Of a stretch of DNA of 64,000 bases, positions 16,466 through 30,200 are shown in pieces (position 1 is the stretch's first letter; each line of letters begins with the position of its first letter). A program made the translations under genes and the position numbers. The stretch is from Pseudomonas fluorescens (GTDB lineage: Bacteria > Pseudomonadota > Gammaproteobacteria > Pseudomonadales > Pseudomonadaceae), in assembly GCF_002022275.1 (NCBI RefSeq), contig NZ_MSDF01000052.1, forward strand, positions 1 to 64,000. The letters are read 5' to 3'. The notes under the pieces are model-generated. The model worked only from the letters and a program-made list of their open reading frames with translations. It made no database searches and was not told the DNA's origin.

Positions 16466-18175
16466 ATGCGCGTTTCAATCCTCACATCAACGTGCTACGC
16501 GCTGGCACTGACCGGCGTTACGCTGGCCTTTACGGTTCAAGCGGCGCCCAACCCGGGTGACACCGACCTGATTCGTGACCGCCAGGACCGCCTCCTTGAA
16601 GAACAACGCCGGCGCCTGGATGACCTCAAAGAGCTGCCTGGCCATACCGCGCCGTCCCAGGCGCCGGACGCCGCAGCGGACAGCCGCTGCTTTCCGATCA
16701 AGACCGTAGAACTCAGTGGCGCGGACGCTTTGTCCCCCGCCGAACGCACGCAGCTGTTGGCGCCCTACATCGACCAATGCCTGGGGGTTGCGCAGCTCAA
16801 TGCCCTGCTCAAAGTCATCACCGAGCGCTATATCGCACTGGGGCTGGTCACCAGTCGCGCCTATTTGCCGCAACAGGACCTGTCCAGCGGCACCTTGAAG
16901 GTGCAAGTCGTGGAGGGCCGGCTTGAAGGGTTAAAAGGCGCCGAGGGCAGCGGTTTTTCCCAGCGCCAGTTGGCGCAAGTGTTCCCGGGCAAGCCCGGCG
17001 AGGTGCTCAACCTACGCGAAATCGAGCAGATGGTTGACCAGCTCAACCGTCTGCCATCGAACCAGGCGCAAATGGAGCTGGCACCCGGCAAGGCCGTGGG
17101 CGGCAGCGACGTGCTGGTCAAAAACACTCCGCAAAAGCCGTGGCGCGCCGGGTTGTCCTACGGCAATGACGGCCAGCGCAGCACCGGTCGACAGCAGGCC
17201 GGCACCAGTTTCGACTGGGATAACCCGCTGGGGCTGTCCGACCAGCTCTCGCTGCGCGCAGGCCATGATGTGGTCAGCGACACCACCAAGAATTCGCGCA
17301 ACGCGATGCTCAATTACAACCTGCCGTTCGGCTGGTGGAACCTCACGTACAGCTACAGCGAAAGCGAGTACCGCTCCCAGGCCCAGGCCAACGGTTTCAA
17401 CTTCAAACAAAGCGGCGACAGCCAGAACCACCAGCTGCGCCTTGAACGAGTGATCTACCGCGACGCGCTGAGCAAAACCTCGCTGAGCACCGGCGTGTCG
17501 TCCCTCAACACCCACAACTACATTGAAGACAGCAAGCTGGCGCTGAGCAGCAATCGCATCAGCGAAGCGCAATTCGGCATCAACCATGGCCGGCGTATCG
17601 GCGGGGCGTTTCTCAACATCGACCTGGGCATGCAGGACGGTATTGGCGCCTTTGATGCCCAGAGCAACCGTGACGTCAAAGCCGGCCAGCCCGATGCGCG
17701 CTACCGCAAATACACCGCCACCGTCAGCTATTTGCAGCCGTTCAAGCTGTGGGACGAGTCGTTGAGTTTCAGCAGCCTGATGACCGGCCAGCACAGCGAA
17801 GACGTGCTGTTCAGCCCCCAACGCACCAGCCTCGGCGGGCAATCGTCGATTCGCGGTTACCAGGACCAGACCCTTTCCGGCGACAGCGGCGGCTATTGGC
17901 GCAACGACCTGCGCTGGACCCGCCCGGTGACCTGGAACTGGATGCACGCGGTGTTTGCCGAGTACGGCAGCAGCCTTGGCTATGACCGGGGCGTGATCAG
18001 CCACGGGCGCTACAACCCTGACCAGCACGGGCGCATGAGCAGCGACTCGCTGGAACTGTTTGCCCGGGGCGCCAACGTGGCGGCCACCGTGACCTTTGCG
18101 CATTCCCTGGAACGACCCGACGCGATCACCGAACGTGAAGCACCGATCTATTTGCGCCTGGATTTCTTCCTCTAA
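16466..18175 (+). CDS. cdiB: Two-partner secretion transporter TpsB (CdiB/FhaC/ShlB family)
   Basis: The 569-residue Omp85-type outer-membrane barrel exports the giant CdiA protein encoded 30 bp downstream. From ATG 16466 (GGAG ribosome site) there is a Sec signal (LTSTCYALALTGVTLAFTVQA), a charged linker helix (RDRQDRLLEEQRRRLDDLKE) and POTRA domains (about residues 60-210). The barrel carries the family motif SSIRGYQDQTLSGDSGGYWRNDLRW. It ends in Phe-Leu, typical of a barrel C-terminus (YLRLDFFL). The alternative ATG at 16430 would put the start at the predicted transcription start. Confidence 0.92.
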   Translation: MRVSILTSTCYALALTGVTLAFTVQAAPNPGDTDLIRDRQDRLLEEQRRRLDDLKELPGHTAPSQAPDAAADSRCFPIKTVELSGADALSPAERTQLLAPYIDQCLGVAQLNALLKVITERYIALGLVTSRAYLPQQDLSSGTLKVQVVEGRLEGLKGAEGSGFSQRQLAQVFPGKPGEVLNLREIEQMVDQLNRLPSNQAQMELAPGKAVGGSDVLVKNTPQKPWRAGLSYGNDGQRSTGRQQAGTSFDWDNPLGLSDQLSLRAGHDVVSDTTKNSRNAMLNYNLPFGWWNLTYSYSESEYRSQAQANGFNFKQSGDSQNHQLRLERVIYRDALSKTSLSTGVSSLNTHNYIEDSKLALSSNRISEAQFGINHGRRIGGAFLNIDLGMQDGIGAFDAQSNRDVKAGQPDARYRKYTATVSYLQPFKLWDESLSFSSLMTGQHSEDVLFSPQRTSLGGQSSIRGYQDQTLSGDSGGYWRNDLRWTRPVTWNWMHAVFAEYGSSLGYDRGVISHGRYNPDQHGRMSSDSLELFARGANVAATVTFAHSLERPDAITEREAPIYLRLDFFL

Positions 18176-18205
18176 CTTTTTCGCCTTCGTGCATCGAGAC
18201 CTCAC

Positions 18206-21200
18206 ATGGACGTCCGCCAGTTCGCCTTTCTTGCGCGCCAACCTTCTGCAGCCCTGAAAAATCGCCCGACGTTCCTCGGGCTGCCCAAGCGCGGGCTGGC
18301 GTTCATTCTGGTCAACGCCCTGTTCTGGCAGCCGTTGCTGGCACAGGCGGACGGTGTCGTCGTGAATGCCCCCGGCACCACGCTGGCGCAAGCGGGCAAC
18401 GGTGTGCCCATCGTCAATATCGCGGCGCCGAATGCCGCCGGCCTGTCCCATAACAGCTTTCAGGACTACAACGTCGGCGCGCAGGGGCTGATCCTCAACA
18501 ACGCCACCAACCGCACCCAAAGCACGCAGCTGGGCGGGATCATTGTCGGCAATCCCAATTTTACCGGGCAGGCCGCCAGCACCATCCTCAACGAAGTCAA
18601 CGGCGGCAGCCCGAGCCAGTTGCGCGGTTACACCGAAGTGGCGGGGCAGGCCGCCCATGTGATTGTGGCCAACCCCTATGGCGTGAGCTGCAACGGTTGC
18701 GGCTTTATCAACACGCCCCAGGTCACGCTGACCACCGGCCAGGCGGTGATTGAAAACGGCGCTATCAGCCGCTACCAGGTGGACCAGGGCAGCGTGTCGG
18801 TGGAAGGCGACGGCCTGAACGCGAGCAACGTCGGCCAGTTCGAAATCATCACCCGTGCCGCGCACATCAACGCACAGATCCAGGCGCAAAAGCTGAGCAT
18901 CGTGGCCGGTCGCAATGACGTCGACGCCGCCACCCTGAATGCCACCGCTCGCGCAGCCGACGGCAGTGCCGCACCGGCGCTGGCCATTGACTCGTCGGCG
19001 CTCGGCGGCATGTACGCCGGCACGATCCGGCTGGTGGGCACCGAAGCGGGCGTGGGGGTAAAACTTGCCGGCAACATGGTTGCCGGGGGCGATATCCGCA
19101 TTGATGCCAACGGTCACCTGAACCTGGGGCAAACCTCTGCCGGCACTGCCGTGAATGTGACGGCCCAAAGTGTGGAAACCCAAGGCGCGGTGTATGCCGG
19201 CACAGACCTGGCGATCAAGGCCCAGGGCGACCTGAGCAACGGCAATAACCTCGCCGCGCGCAACAGCCTCACCCTCGACAGCGGTGCTCGCCTGAGCAAC
19301 AGCGGCATCATCGAAGCGGGCGTGAACGCGGACAACAGCCGCAATGCCAACGGCGACGTGCGACTGACTGCGCAAACCCTCGATAACAGCGGCAACAGTG
19401 TGATCGCCAGCCGTGACCTCACGGTGAATGCTGCCACGCTGGGCAACAACCACGGCACCCTCAGCGCCGGGGGCCAAGGGCAGGTCAATGCTGCTCAAGT
19501 GGACAACACCAACGGCGGCCGGATTATCAGCACCGGCAGCCTGGGGCTCACGGCCAGCCAGTTACTCAACAATACGGGCGGGCTGCTGAGCAGTACTGGC
19601 AACTTGACCGGCACGGTGGGTCAACTGGTCAACAACGCGGGCGAGCTGTCGAGTGTGGCCCAGGTGAGCTTGCAGGTGGCGTCGCTGGATAACGTTGCCG
19701 GGCTGCTGTCGGCCGGGCAGTCGTTAATTCTCAACGCCACCGGTGCGGTCAACAACAGTTCTGGCGGGAAAATCCTGAGTACCCAGGGCCTGCACGCCAA
19801 CGTGGGCAGCCTGGACAACAGCGCCGGTCGGGTCGCGAGCCAGTCCGACGTGAGCCTTGACCTCAACCGTGGCCAGCTCACCAACCTGGGCGGCGTGATC
19901 AACGCGCCGGGGCAGTTGCTGCTCAGCCATCTGAGCAATGTCGACAACCGCAACGGCGAGATCGCCAGTGCCAACAGCTTCAGCCTGCTCGCCGACAACC
20001 TGGACAACACCCAGGGCAGCCTGACCAGCGGCGGCCAGCTGACGGCGCAGATCGCCGGGCAATTGCTCAACCCGACCGGCCTGTTCGCCGCCACCGGTGA
20101 CCTGCAATTGAGCGCCGCCAGCGTGAACAACGGGCTCCAGGGCCGCATCATCGGCAAGGCCGGTACGCGCCTTGCCATCGGCCAGTTCGACAACCGTGGC
20201 GGCAGCGTGGCGACCTTGGGCCCCCTGCACGTGCAGGGCGCGAGCCTGGATAACCGCGCCGGTGGCTTGCTCAATTCGGCAGCCGCCCTGACGCTGGCCG
20301 TCGACCAGGTCGACAACCGCGGCGGCGAAGTCTCCAGCGTTGCAGACCTGAGCGTGACCGGCAGCGGTTTCGACAACAGCCAGGGCGGCCAGCTACTGGC
20401 CGGCGGCGCATTGCAACTGACGCTCGATCGCCTCAACAACCAGCTCAAGGGCATTCTCAGCGGGCAACACACCGTCAGCATCAACGCGGGCAGCCTGGAC
20501 AACAGCGGCCAGGGCAGCGTGTACGGCAAAGACGGCCTGTCGTTGCTGCTGCGCAATCAGTTCACCAACGCACAGGGCGTGGTGCGCAGCGACGCCAGCT
20601 TCAACGCGCAAACGGGCAGCCTGATCAACGACGGCGGGCGCATCAGCAGCGCCGGGCCCTGGGCGCTCACCAGCCAAGGCACGGTCAGCAACCTGGGCGG
20701 CCAGTTGTACAGCACCGCGGGCCTGAGCCTGGACTTGAGCGGCGCGCAATTGAACAACGCGGGCGGCCTGATCAATACCCCGGGCGTGCTGCTGCTCAAC
20801 CATCTCGTCACGGTGGGCAACAGCGGCGGTGAAATCTCCAGCGCACAGGCCTTTACCTTCGCTGCGCAAAACCTCGACAACAGCGGCGGCAAACTGATCA
20901 GCAACCAGGCGTTGACCCTCAACGTCGACCAGTCGCTGACAAACCTCAACGGTCAAATTTCGGGGGCCGGGGTAAACGCGCATGTCGGCACACTGGATAA
21001 CACCCACGGTTTATTGAGCAGCTCGACGGACCTTGCGTTGACCGTAGCCGGCAACCTGCTCAACGACAACGGCGAGGTGTCGAGCGCCGGTGCCAGCCTG
21101 GTCAGCGCGGCGGCGCTGAGCAACAAGGGCGGGCAGGTGCTGGGTGATAACAGCCTGGACCTGAGCGTCAGCGGCGCGCTGGGCAATCAGGGCGGTACCC

Positions 21201-24200
21201 TCGGCGGTGGCCAACGCTTGCAGGTGAAGTCTGCCAGTCTGGACAACAGCCAGTCCGGCAGCCTCGTCAGCGACGGCAGCCTGAGCGCGACCGTTGACGG
21301 CCTGCTCGACAACCATGCGCAAGGCAGCGTGCAGGCCAAGGGCGCGGTGGACATTCAGTCCGCCAGCCTGGACAACCGCACCGGGGCGATTCGCGCCAAC
21401 GCGAACCTGAACCTGCACACGGCCCAGGTGGACAACCGCCAGGGCGTGATCAACAGCAAGCAGGTACTGGGTTTTGTCGGCCAGCAGCTGAACAACAGTA
21501 ATGGCTTGACCAGCGCCACCGGGCCGGTGCACCTGGCTTTCGATAGCGTCAGCAATGACAAAGGCCGTATCGCCAGCCAAAGCGACCTCGACGCCACCCT
21601 CGGTGCGCTGACTCAACAGGGCGGCGAACTGGCGGCTCAGGGCAGCCTGACGCTGAACGCCACCACCCTCGACAACAGCAACGGCGGGCTGGTGGCCGCA
21701 ACAAAAGCGCTGAAACTCAATGTGGGCTCTGCCGACAACCGCGGGGGGGAAATCTCCAGCCAGCAGAACGTCTCGCTGACCGGTCAGCAACTGGACAACA
21801 GCGGCGGCAAGCTGCTCGCCGCGACCGCTCTGGAAGTGGCCGTGGCCCAGGTGATCAACCAGGCCAAAGGGCTGGTGTTCGGACAAGACGTGCACCTGAG
21901 CGGCACAGGTCTGGACAACACTCAGGGCACTGTCGCCGCACAGCACTCGCTTGCGATTCAGCTGGCGGCAAGCCTGACCAACGCCAGCGGCACCCTCAGC
22001 AGCGAAGGCGACCTGACGTTGCTCGGCCAACGCCTGGACAACAGCGGCGGCAAGGTGTCGAGCGCCGGGCTGCTCAGCGTGACCAGCACGGCTGACCTGT
22101 TGAACCTCGGCGGTACCTTCGAGGCTGCGCAGGGCCTGGTGCTCAACAGCGCCAGCCTCGACAACAGCGCGCAAGGCCTGATCAAAAGCGACGGCGCGGC
22201 GCTCATCACCACCGGCCAGTTCAACAATGCCTCGGGCGGGCAGCTCACCAGTTCCGGCAAGCTCGACTTGAGCGCCGCACAGGTCAACAACGGCGGGCGC
22301 ATCGCCAGCGCCGACGAGCTGAACGCGAGCGTCACCGGCCTGAACCAGCAAGGCGGCCAACTGTTCAGCAATACCCGACTGAACCTCAACCTCAACGGCG
22401 GCGACCTGAGCAACAGCGGGCTGATCAATGCACCCGTCCTGCTGCTGAGCAACCTGGGCAACCTCAGCAACAAGGGCGGTGAAATCTCCAGCCAGAACGC
22501 GTTTTCGCTGGCTGCGCACACCCTGGACAACAGCAACGGCAAACTCATCAGCAATCAGGCCCTGACCCTCACCGCAGACCAGCTGTTGAGCAACGTCAAC
22601 GGCCATATCAGCGCCTTGGGTTTGACCACGCGCAGCGCGCAACTGGATAACACCGACGGCATCCTCAGCAGCCACGGCGGCGTGGACATCAGCGCCCGCG
22701 ACCTGCTCACCAACCTGCGCGGCAGCCTGGTCGGCGACGGCTCATTGCTGCTCACCACCGCCAGCCTGGACAACAGCAGCGGCCAGGTGGCCGGCAAGGC
22801 CGACACGACGCTCAATGCCGGCGTGATCAACAACGGCAAAGGCCAGTTGGTCAGCACGGACACCCTGCACATCAGCGGTGCCAGCCTGGACAACCGCACC
22901 GGCCTGGTCGGCGCCACACAGGCGTTGAAACTGGACGTGGGCAGCGTCGACAACCGCGCGGGCGAGTTGACCGGCAGCGCCGATGTCACCGTCAATGGCC
23001 AGCGCCTGGACAACAGCGACGGCGGCAAACTGTTCGCGGCCAACGCGTTGAGCCTCACTGTCGACCAGTTGCTGAACCGCAGCCTCGGCCAGCTCAATGG
23101 CCAGCGCGTGACACTCACCGGTGTGACGCTGGATAACAGCGGCGGCAAGGTGTTCAGCCAGCAACCCTTGGTGCTGAACCTGACCGGCGATGCCAACAAC
23201 ACGCAAGGCCTGTTGAGCAGCGAAAGCCAACTGACCCTCAATGCCGCCAACCTCATCAATGCCCAAGGCAGCCTTTCCAGCGCGCAAGACCTCTCGCTGG
23301 GCCTCGGCGGCCAGTTGAACAACCTCGGTGGCGAACTGGTGACTGACGGCACCCTGACTCTGCACAGCAACGGGCTGAATAACGGCCAAGGCAGCATCAG
23401 CGGTAAAGGCGCGGTGGCACTGACCACCGGCGACCTGACAAACCAGAAGGGAAGCATCAGCAGCGGCGACACCCTGAGCCTCAGCGCAGGCCAACTGAGC
23501 AACGGCGGCAGCATCGGCAGTACCCACGCGCTGACCGCCAGTCTGACCGGCCTGAGTCAGCAAGGCGGCAAGCTGTTCAGCAACGGCGCCCTGACGCTCG
23601 ATGTGAACAACGGCCTGTTCGACAACACCGGCGGCTTGATCAATTCGGCAGGTGCGCTGCAACTGAACCACCTCAGCGACGTCACCAACCAGAACGGTGA
23701 AATCTCCAGCGGACAGGCGTTCACGCTGACGGCGCAAAACCTCGACAACAGCAACGGCAAACTGCTGAGCAACCAACAGCTGACCCTGCGCGTTAACCAA
23801 GCGTTGGCCAACATCAACGGCCTGATCGGCGCCGCCGGCCTCGACGCCCACGCCGCCTCGGTGGACAACGGCAACGGCACCCTGAACAGCCGTGGCGACC
23901 TGCAACTGACCAGCGATGGCCTGCTCAATAACACCGGTCTTGGTCTGATCCACAGCCAGGGCAACCTGAACCTCACGGCGGCCAGCCTGAACACCGGCAG
24001 CGGCGGCGAAGTGTCAGCCCTAGGCACGCTCGACTTGAATGCGGGCGCGCTGACCTCGGCGGGCGGCAGGATCACGGGTGAGCAACGCGTCACCCTGGAG
24101 TTGAACAATGGCGACCTGGATAACCACGGCGGCCTGATCCTCGGCAAAGGCCCGTTGGCGATCAACCACCTGCGTGACCTCAACAACCAGAGCGGTGAAG

Positions 24201-27200
24201 TGTCCAGCCAGCAGAACCTGACGCTGGCCGCGCGCACCCTGGACAACAGCGCCGGCAAGCTGATCAGCAGCCAGGCACTGACCCTGGGCGCGGCCAACCT
24301 GACCAACGCCAATGGCCTGGTGTCGGGCTGGCAGAGCCTCGGTTTCACTGGCGGCAGCCTCGACAACCGCAACAACGGCACGTTTTCCAGCCGCAGCGGT
24401 GCGATGGCGGTCAACCTCACGGGGGCGCTGCTCAACAGTGGCGCCGGTGCACTGGTCAGCCAGGGCCGCTTGGACATCAACGCGGCCAGCCTCGACAACA
24501 GCAGCGGCGGCATTCTGTCCAGCGCAGCGGGGCAGGGCTTGACGGTCAGCGGCCTGCTGAACAACAGCGGTGGCGGTTTGATCGACAGCGGCGCGACCCT
24601 TGACGTGCAAGCGGCGACCCTCGGCAATGACGCCGGGAAGGTCAACGCGCAACAGGCGCTGGCCGTCACCGCCACCGACCTGAACAACACGGGCGGTAGC
24701 CTGGCCGGCAACGGCGCGGTCACCCTGAACCTGCTGGGCAACCTCATCAATGCCAACGGCAAACTGGCCAGCGCAGGACCCTTGCTGTTGCAGCGCGTTA
24801 ATCAGGTCAACAATCAGGGCGGGCAGATTGTCAGCCAAAACCTGCTGAGCCTGTTTGCCGGGGCCATCGACAACAGCGCACACGGCACCCTCGCGGGCAC
24901 CGGCAGCGTGGCGATCAACGCCAGCGGCGGCGTGCAAAACAACGCTGACGGTTTGATCTATAGCCAGGGCGGCGGCGTGCAGTTGCAGGCCGCCGGGCTC
25001 GCCAACGGCCGGGGCGTGGTGCAGGGTCAGAATGGCCTGAGCCTGAACCTCAGTGGCGACGTGGATAACCAGAGCGGCACACTTATCGCGCAAACCGGTG
25101 ACGTGGCGCTCAACGCCAACAACCTCGACAACCGCGGCGGCACACTCGCCAGCCTCAACGGCGCAGTGCAAGCCCAAGTGGTGGGCGTGCTGCGCAACGG
25201 CTACGACCTCAACAACAACCGCCAGGGCGGCACCGTGCAGGGCCAGCGCCTCAACCTGCTGGCGGCGATGATCGATAACTACGGCGGACGCGTCTCCGCC
25301 CAGCGCGGCGATGCGCTGGTCAGCACCGGCAATTTCGACAACCGTAACGGCGGCCTCTACGCCACCGGCCTGGTCAGCGTCAGTGCCAACGACTTTGATA
25401 ACAGCGGCGACAACGACGGCCAGATCACCGGCCAACAGATCGACCTGAGCCTGCGCGGTGCGTTGAATAACCGCCTGGGTATCGTCGAAAGCCAATCCAC
25501 CCTCAACGTCAGCGCCGCCAGCGTCGACAACACCAACGGCCGCTTGCGCGCCCTGGGTAACGCGGGCACCACCGAGTTCGCCGTCGCCGGCCTGCTGGAC
25601 AACACCAACGGTGTGCTGGAAACCGCCAACAGCAACCTGACTCTGGGTGCCGGCAGCCTGCAAAACGTCGGCGGCAGCGTGCTGCATGTCGGCAACGGTA
25701 ATTTCACGATTGCGCCCGGCAACCTCAACAGCGTGGGCGGCAGCCTGGTGACGCGCGGCGGCCTAACCATCGCCCAGGACACCTGGACCAACAACAGCGT
25801 GATCCAGGCCGGGCACCTGACAGTCAACGTCAACACCCTCAACCAGACGGCCGACGGCCAATTGCTGGCCAGCAGCGCGCTGACCGGTACGGGCGGCAAC
25901 TGGACCACCAACGGCCTGATCGCCAGTGACGGCAGCCTCGACCTGCACCTGGGCGGCACGCTCAACGGCGCAGGGCGCATCACCAGCCAGGGCGACCTGA
26001 GCCTGAGCGCCGCGCAACTCAACCTCAGCAGCGCCGCCAGCCTGGCCGGTGGCGGCCTCACCACGGTCAACGTCGCGGGTACCCTGAACAATGGCGGGCG
26101 GCTGACATCGGCGAATGACCTGATCATCAATGCTGGCGCGATAAACAACACCGCAACCCTGGGCAGCGCTCAGAAATTCACCGCCACCACCGGCGCATTG
26201 CTCAATGACCATGGCCTGATTTTCAGCGGCGGCGACATGAGCCTGCGGGTCGACACGCTGAACAACAGCTACGCCGACGTCTATAGCCTGGGCAACCTGA
26301 GCATCGACCGCGACGGGCAGGGCGGCCTTGCCACGGGCATCGTCAACAGTTCGTCGAGCCTGCAAAGCGACGGCAACATGAGCCTGGCCGCCAGCACGAT
26401 CCAGAACGTGCGAGCGGTGCTGACCACCAGTGCGGGCGGCATCTATACCGCCTCCATCACTGAGTTTCCGTGCATCGAAGGCCCGAACTACGCGGGCGAT
26501 TGCAGCGGCAAGCAGAACCACCTGTGGCAAATCGACCAGCGCGAAAAACTCGAGGTCACAGCGTCCAGCGCCGCGTCGAGCATCACCGCCGGGCAGAACC
26601 TCAACATTGCCGGCGGCGACGTGGTCAACGCCAGCAGCACCATCGGCGCGGGCGGCAACCTCAGCGTTGCCGCCAACAACCTCACCAACAGTGGCGTTGA
26701 AACCGGCGAGACCGATACCTCACGGCTGTTCGTGTCCGAGCGGACCCGGCACCCCGAGATGTGGTACGACGCCGCTGCCGCGTTCAACAGCCGCTACTCC
26801 GTGGGCGGCGCCACCTACAACCCCAACGACCTGAGCGGCCTGGACGGCGCCATGGCGTCGTTCATCGGCATCACCGAGGCTGAGCGCACGGTGTTTCGCA
26901 CCGTCACCCATATCAACGGCGGCGACCAAAGCTACGCCGGTGTGATTCAGGCGGGCGGCGCGGTCAACATCAAGGCGCAGGCGAATATCGACAACAGCGT
27001 GGTGCGCCCAGGCTTCACCTACGTGGGCGCGGGCGCCAAGACCGGCACTGGCGCGGCGGGTGCCAGCGGTGCGGGTACCTTCTCCACACGCATCACCGTC
27101 AACGCGCAACTGCCGCCTGACCTCGCGCAGCGCCAGATCAACCCCCTGACCTTGCCGGGCTTCAGCCTCCCCACCGGGCAAAACGGCCTGTTCCGCTTGA

Positions 27201-30200
27201 GCGGGCAGGGCAGCAGCACCCCGGCTTCCAGTCACAACGCGCCAGCCTGGTCCCTGAGTGGCGCCAGCCTGCAACTGGACCCGCACCAGATCACCGCGCC
27301 CACGATTTCGGGCCGCGTGATACAGGTGAACACAGTGGCCCAGGACGCCGCCGACAGCCTCCAGCTGAACCTGGCCTCCCGCCAGGCCAGCGGCATCGGC
27401 GCCAGTGGCAGCGGCGTGGGAACCATCGCCGATGGCGGCAGCGTCAACCTTCAAACCCCGGGCCGCAGCAGCGCAGCCGCGGCCAGCCAAGTGGCCACTG
27501 GCGGTGCCCAGAACGCGGGCGGCGGTACCGCACCGTCCACCGTGCCCAACCTTGACCTGCCCGCAAACCAGGGCGGCAGCCTGGGCGCACCGGCGATCGC
27601 CGCGGTTTCCAGCCAGAGCATCGCCCGTGTACAGGGCCTGCCGGGCGCGCAGCCGGTGTCGCAGCCGCAAAAATACCTGGTCGAAACCAACCCGGTGCTC
27701 ACCGACCTCAAGCAGTTCATGAGCTCGGACTACCTGCTCGCAGGCCTCGGCTACAACCCCGACGACAGCGCCAAGCGCCTCGGCGACGGCCTTTATGAGC
27801 AACACCTGGTCGATCAAGCCGTGGTGGCCCGCACCGGGCAACGCTTTATCGACGGCCAAAACACCGACTCGGGCATGCTCAAGTACCTGATGGACAACGC
27901 CATCAGCAGCAAACAGCAACTCGGCCTGAGCGTGGGCGTCAGCCTCACTTCCGCGCAAGTCGCAGCGCTGACCCACGACATCGTCTGGCTCGAAAACGAG
28001 CAAGTGAACGGCGAAACCGTGCTGGTGCCCGTGGTGTACCTCGCCCAGGCCAACAACCGCCTGGCCCCGGACGGCGCACTGATCGCCGGTAACGACGTCA
28101 ACCTCATCGCCGGCCAGAACCTGGACAACGTCGGCACCTTGCGCGCCACCGACAACCTGTCGGCCCAGGCTGGCAACGACCTGACCAACAGCGGCCTGAT
28201 CCAAGCCGGCAACCGCCTCGACCTGCTGGCCGGCAACACCATCATCAACACCGCCGGCGGCATCATCGCCGGCCGCGACGTAAGCCTGACCACCACCAAC
28301 GGCGACATCCTCAACGAACGCAGCGTCACCAGCCACGACAGCAGCAGCGGCTACCGCACCGAACACAGCGACTCCGTGGACAGCGCCGCACGCATCGAAG
28401 CCGCCAACAACCTGAGCCTGCAAGCCGGCCGCGACGTCGACAGCGTGGGCGGAGTCGCCAGCAGCGGCGCCGACACCACCATCAAAGCCGGGCGCGACGT
28501 CAACCTCATCGCCGCCGAAGGCGACAACAGCAACACCGTAAGCGGGGTGTTCAAAGACAGCAGCATCAACCAGTACGGCAGCAGCCTGCAGGCCGGCGGC
28601 GACCTCAAGGTACAAGCCGGGCGAGACATCAGCGCCGTGGCAAGCGAGATCGACGCCAAGCGCGACGTCACCATGTCGGCAGTCGGCGATTTGTCACTCT
28701 CATCGGCGGCGGACGAATCCCACGCCTCGTTTACCTCGAAGAAGGTCAAGAGCGAAGACGACCATGTGAGCCAGGTGTCCACCACGGTCAAGGCCGGCGG
28801 GGATGTGGCACTGAGCGCCGGTCAAGACCTGGCGATGACCGCAAGCCGGGTGACTGCTGGGGACGAGGCATATTTGTATGCCGGGAACACGCTGGATCTG
28901 AATGCGGCGCAGGACAGTGATTATTCGCTGTATGACATGAAGAAGAAGGGTGGCTTCGGCGCGCTGAAGACTCAGCATGATGAAGTGACGGATGTTCGGA
29001 ATGTGGGGAGTGAGATTCAGACCGGTGGGGCGCTGGCGCTGATCAGCGGCGGCGACCAGGTGTACCAGAACGCCAAGCTTGATAGCGGTGCGAACCTCTC
29101 GTTGAACAGTGGCGGGAGTATTTCGTTTGAGGCGGTGAAGGATCTGCATCAGGAGAGCCACAACAAAAGCGATTCCAGCTTGGCGTGGACGTCGATGTCA
29201 GGCAAAGGCAGTACCGATGAAACCCTCCGCCAGACCGAGTTAACTGCCAAGGGGCAGACCGTCATTAACGCCGTGAACGGCTTGAATATCGGCATCAAGC
29301 AGATTGACCAAAATACGGTTTCGCAAACCATTGATGTGATGGTGAAGGCCGATCCGAGCCTGGGGTGGTTGAAAGATGCAGAAGCCCGTGGGGATGTGAA
29401 CTGGCAGCAAGTCAAGGAACTGCACGACTCCTACAAGTACAGCAGTTCCAGCTTGGGTGAAGGTGCGATGCTGGCGATCATCATCATTGTCTCTGTGCTG
29501 ACTGCGGGAGCCGCGAGTGGCGCGGTGGCCGCTATGTCCGGGGCCGGCGCTGGGTCGACCATGGCAGCGGCTACAGCGGAAGTCGCAGCCACCGCAACGT
29601 CTGCTGCTGTTGAAGCGACCACTGCTGGCTTGGGGAACATGATGGCCTCGGCCGTGTTGACCTCTATGGCCAGCAGTAGTGCGGTGAGTTTGATCAACAA
29701 TAAAGGGAATCTGGGCGCAACCCTGAAGGACACACTCTCGACATCGAGCCTTAAAAGCGATGTGTTGGCGGGACTCACTGCGGGAATAGGCTATGAACTG
29801 CCTTACAACCCTACAGCATTCAGCGTGGACAACCTTGAAAAGGCTGCTGTCACGTCAGTTGCCAATGCCGTAGCAAAAACTGCTGTTGAGGGCGGAAGCC
29901 TGCAGGGAAATCTGGTTAGCTCGTTGGCTGGTGCGGCGATTAACGTCGGTGGCGGCACAGTGGCCAACGATATCGGAGGGACTTACCTGCCCGACGGATC
30001 GCTGACGAAAATCGGCATGCATGCTTTGCTCGGTGGCGTTCTGTCCGTCGCTCAAGGCGGGGATTTCAAAACAGGCGCATTGGCAGCGGGGGCTGACGAA
30101 GCTGTAGTCAAGACCTTGTCTGACCTGGTCATGCCTGATCCTGCCACCGCCAGTTCGTTGACCGTACAGCAAGCGCAGCAGAAGTTGGTCGCACTGTCAG

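Noticed and set aside
17012..19498. 828-codon minus-strand open frame opposite cdiB/cdiA
   Set aside because: It follows the codon periodicity of the plus-strand genes, is Val/Ala/Gly/His-rich without domains, and crosses the boundary of two real genes.
19100..26300. Regularly spaced short repeats that could suggest CRISPR
   Set aside because: The periodicity is in a single continuous reading frame of FHA repeat units, with degenerate DNA repeats and no unique spacers.
19621..28615. Long minus-strand frames across the cdiA repeats
   Set aside because: They are low-complexity (Leu/Pro/Arg/Ser or Val/Ala/Gln) shadows of the GC-rich FHA repeats.
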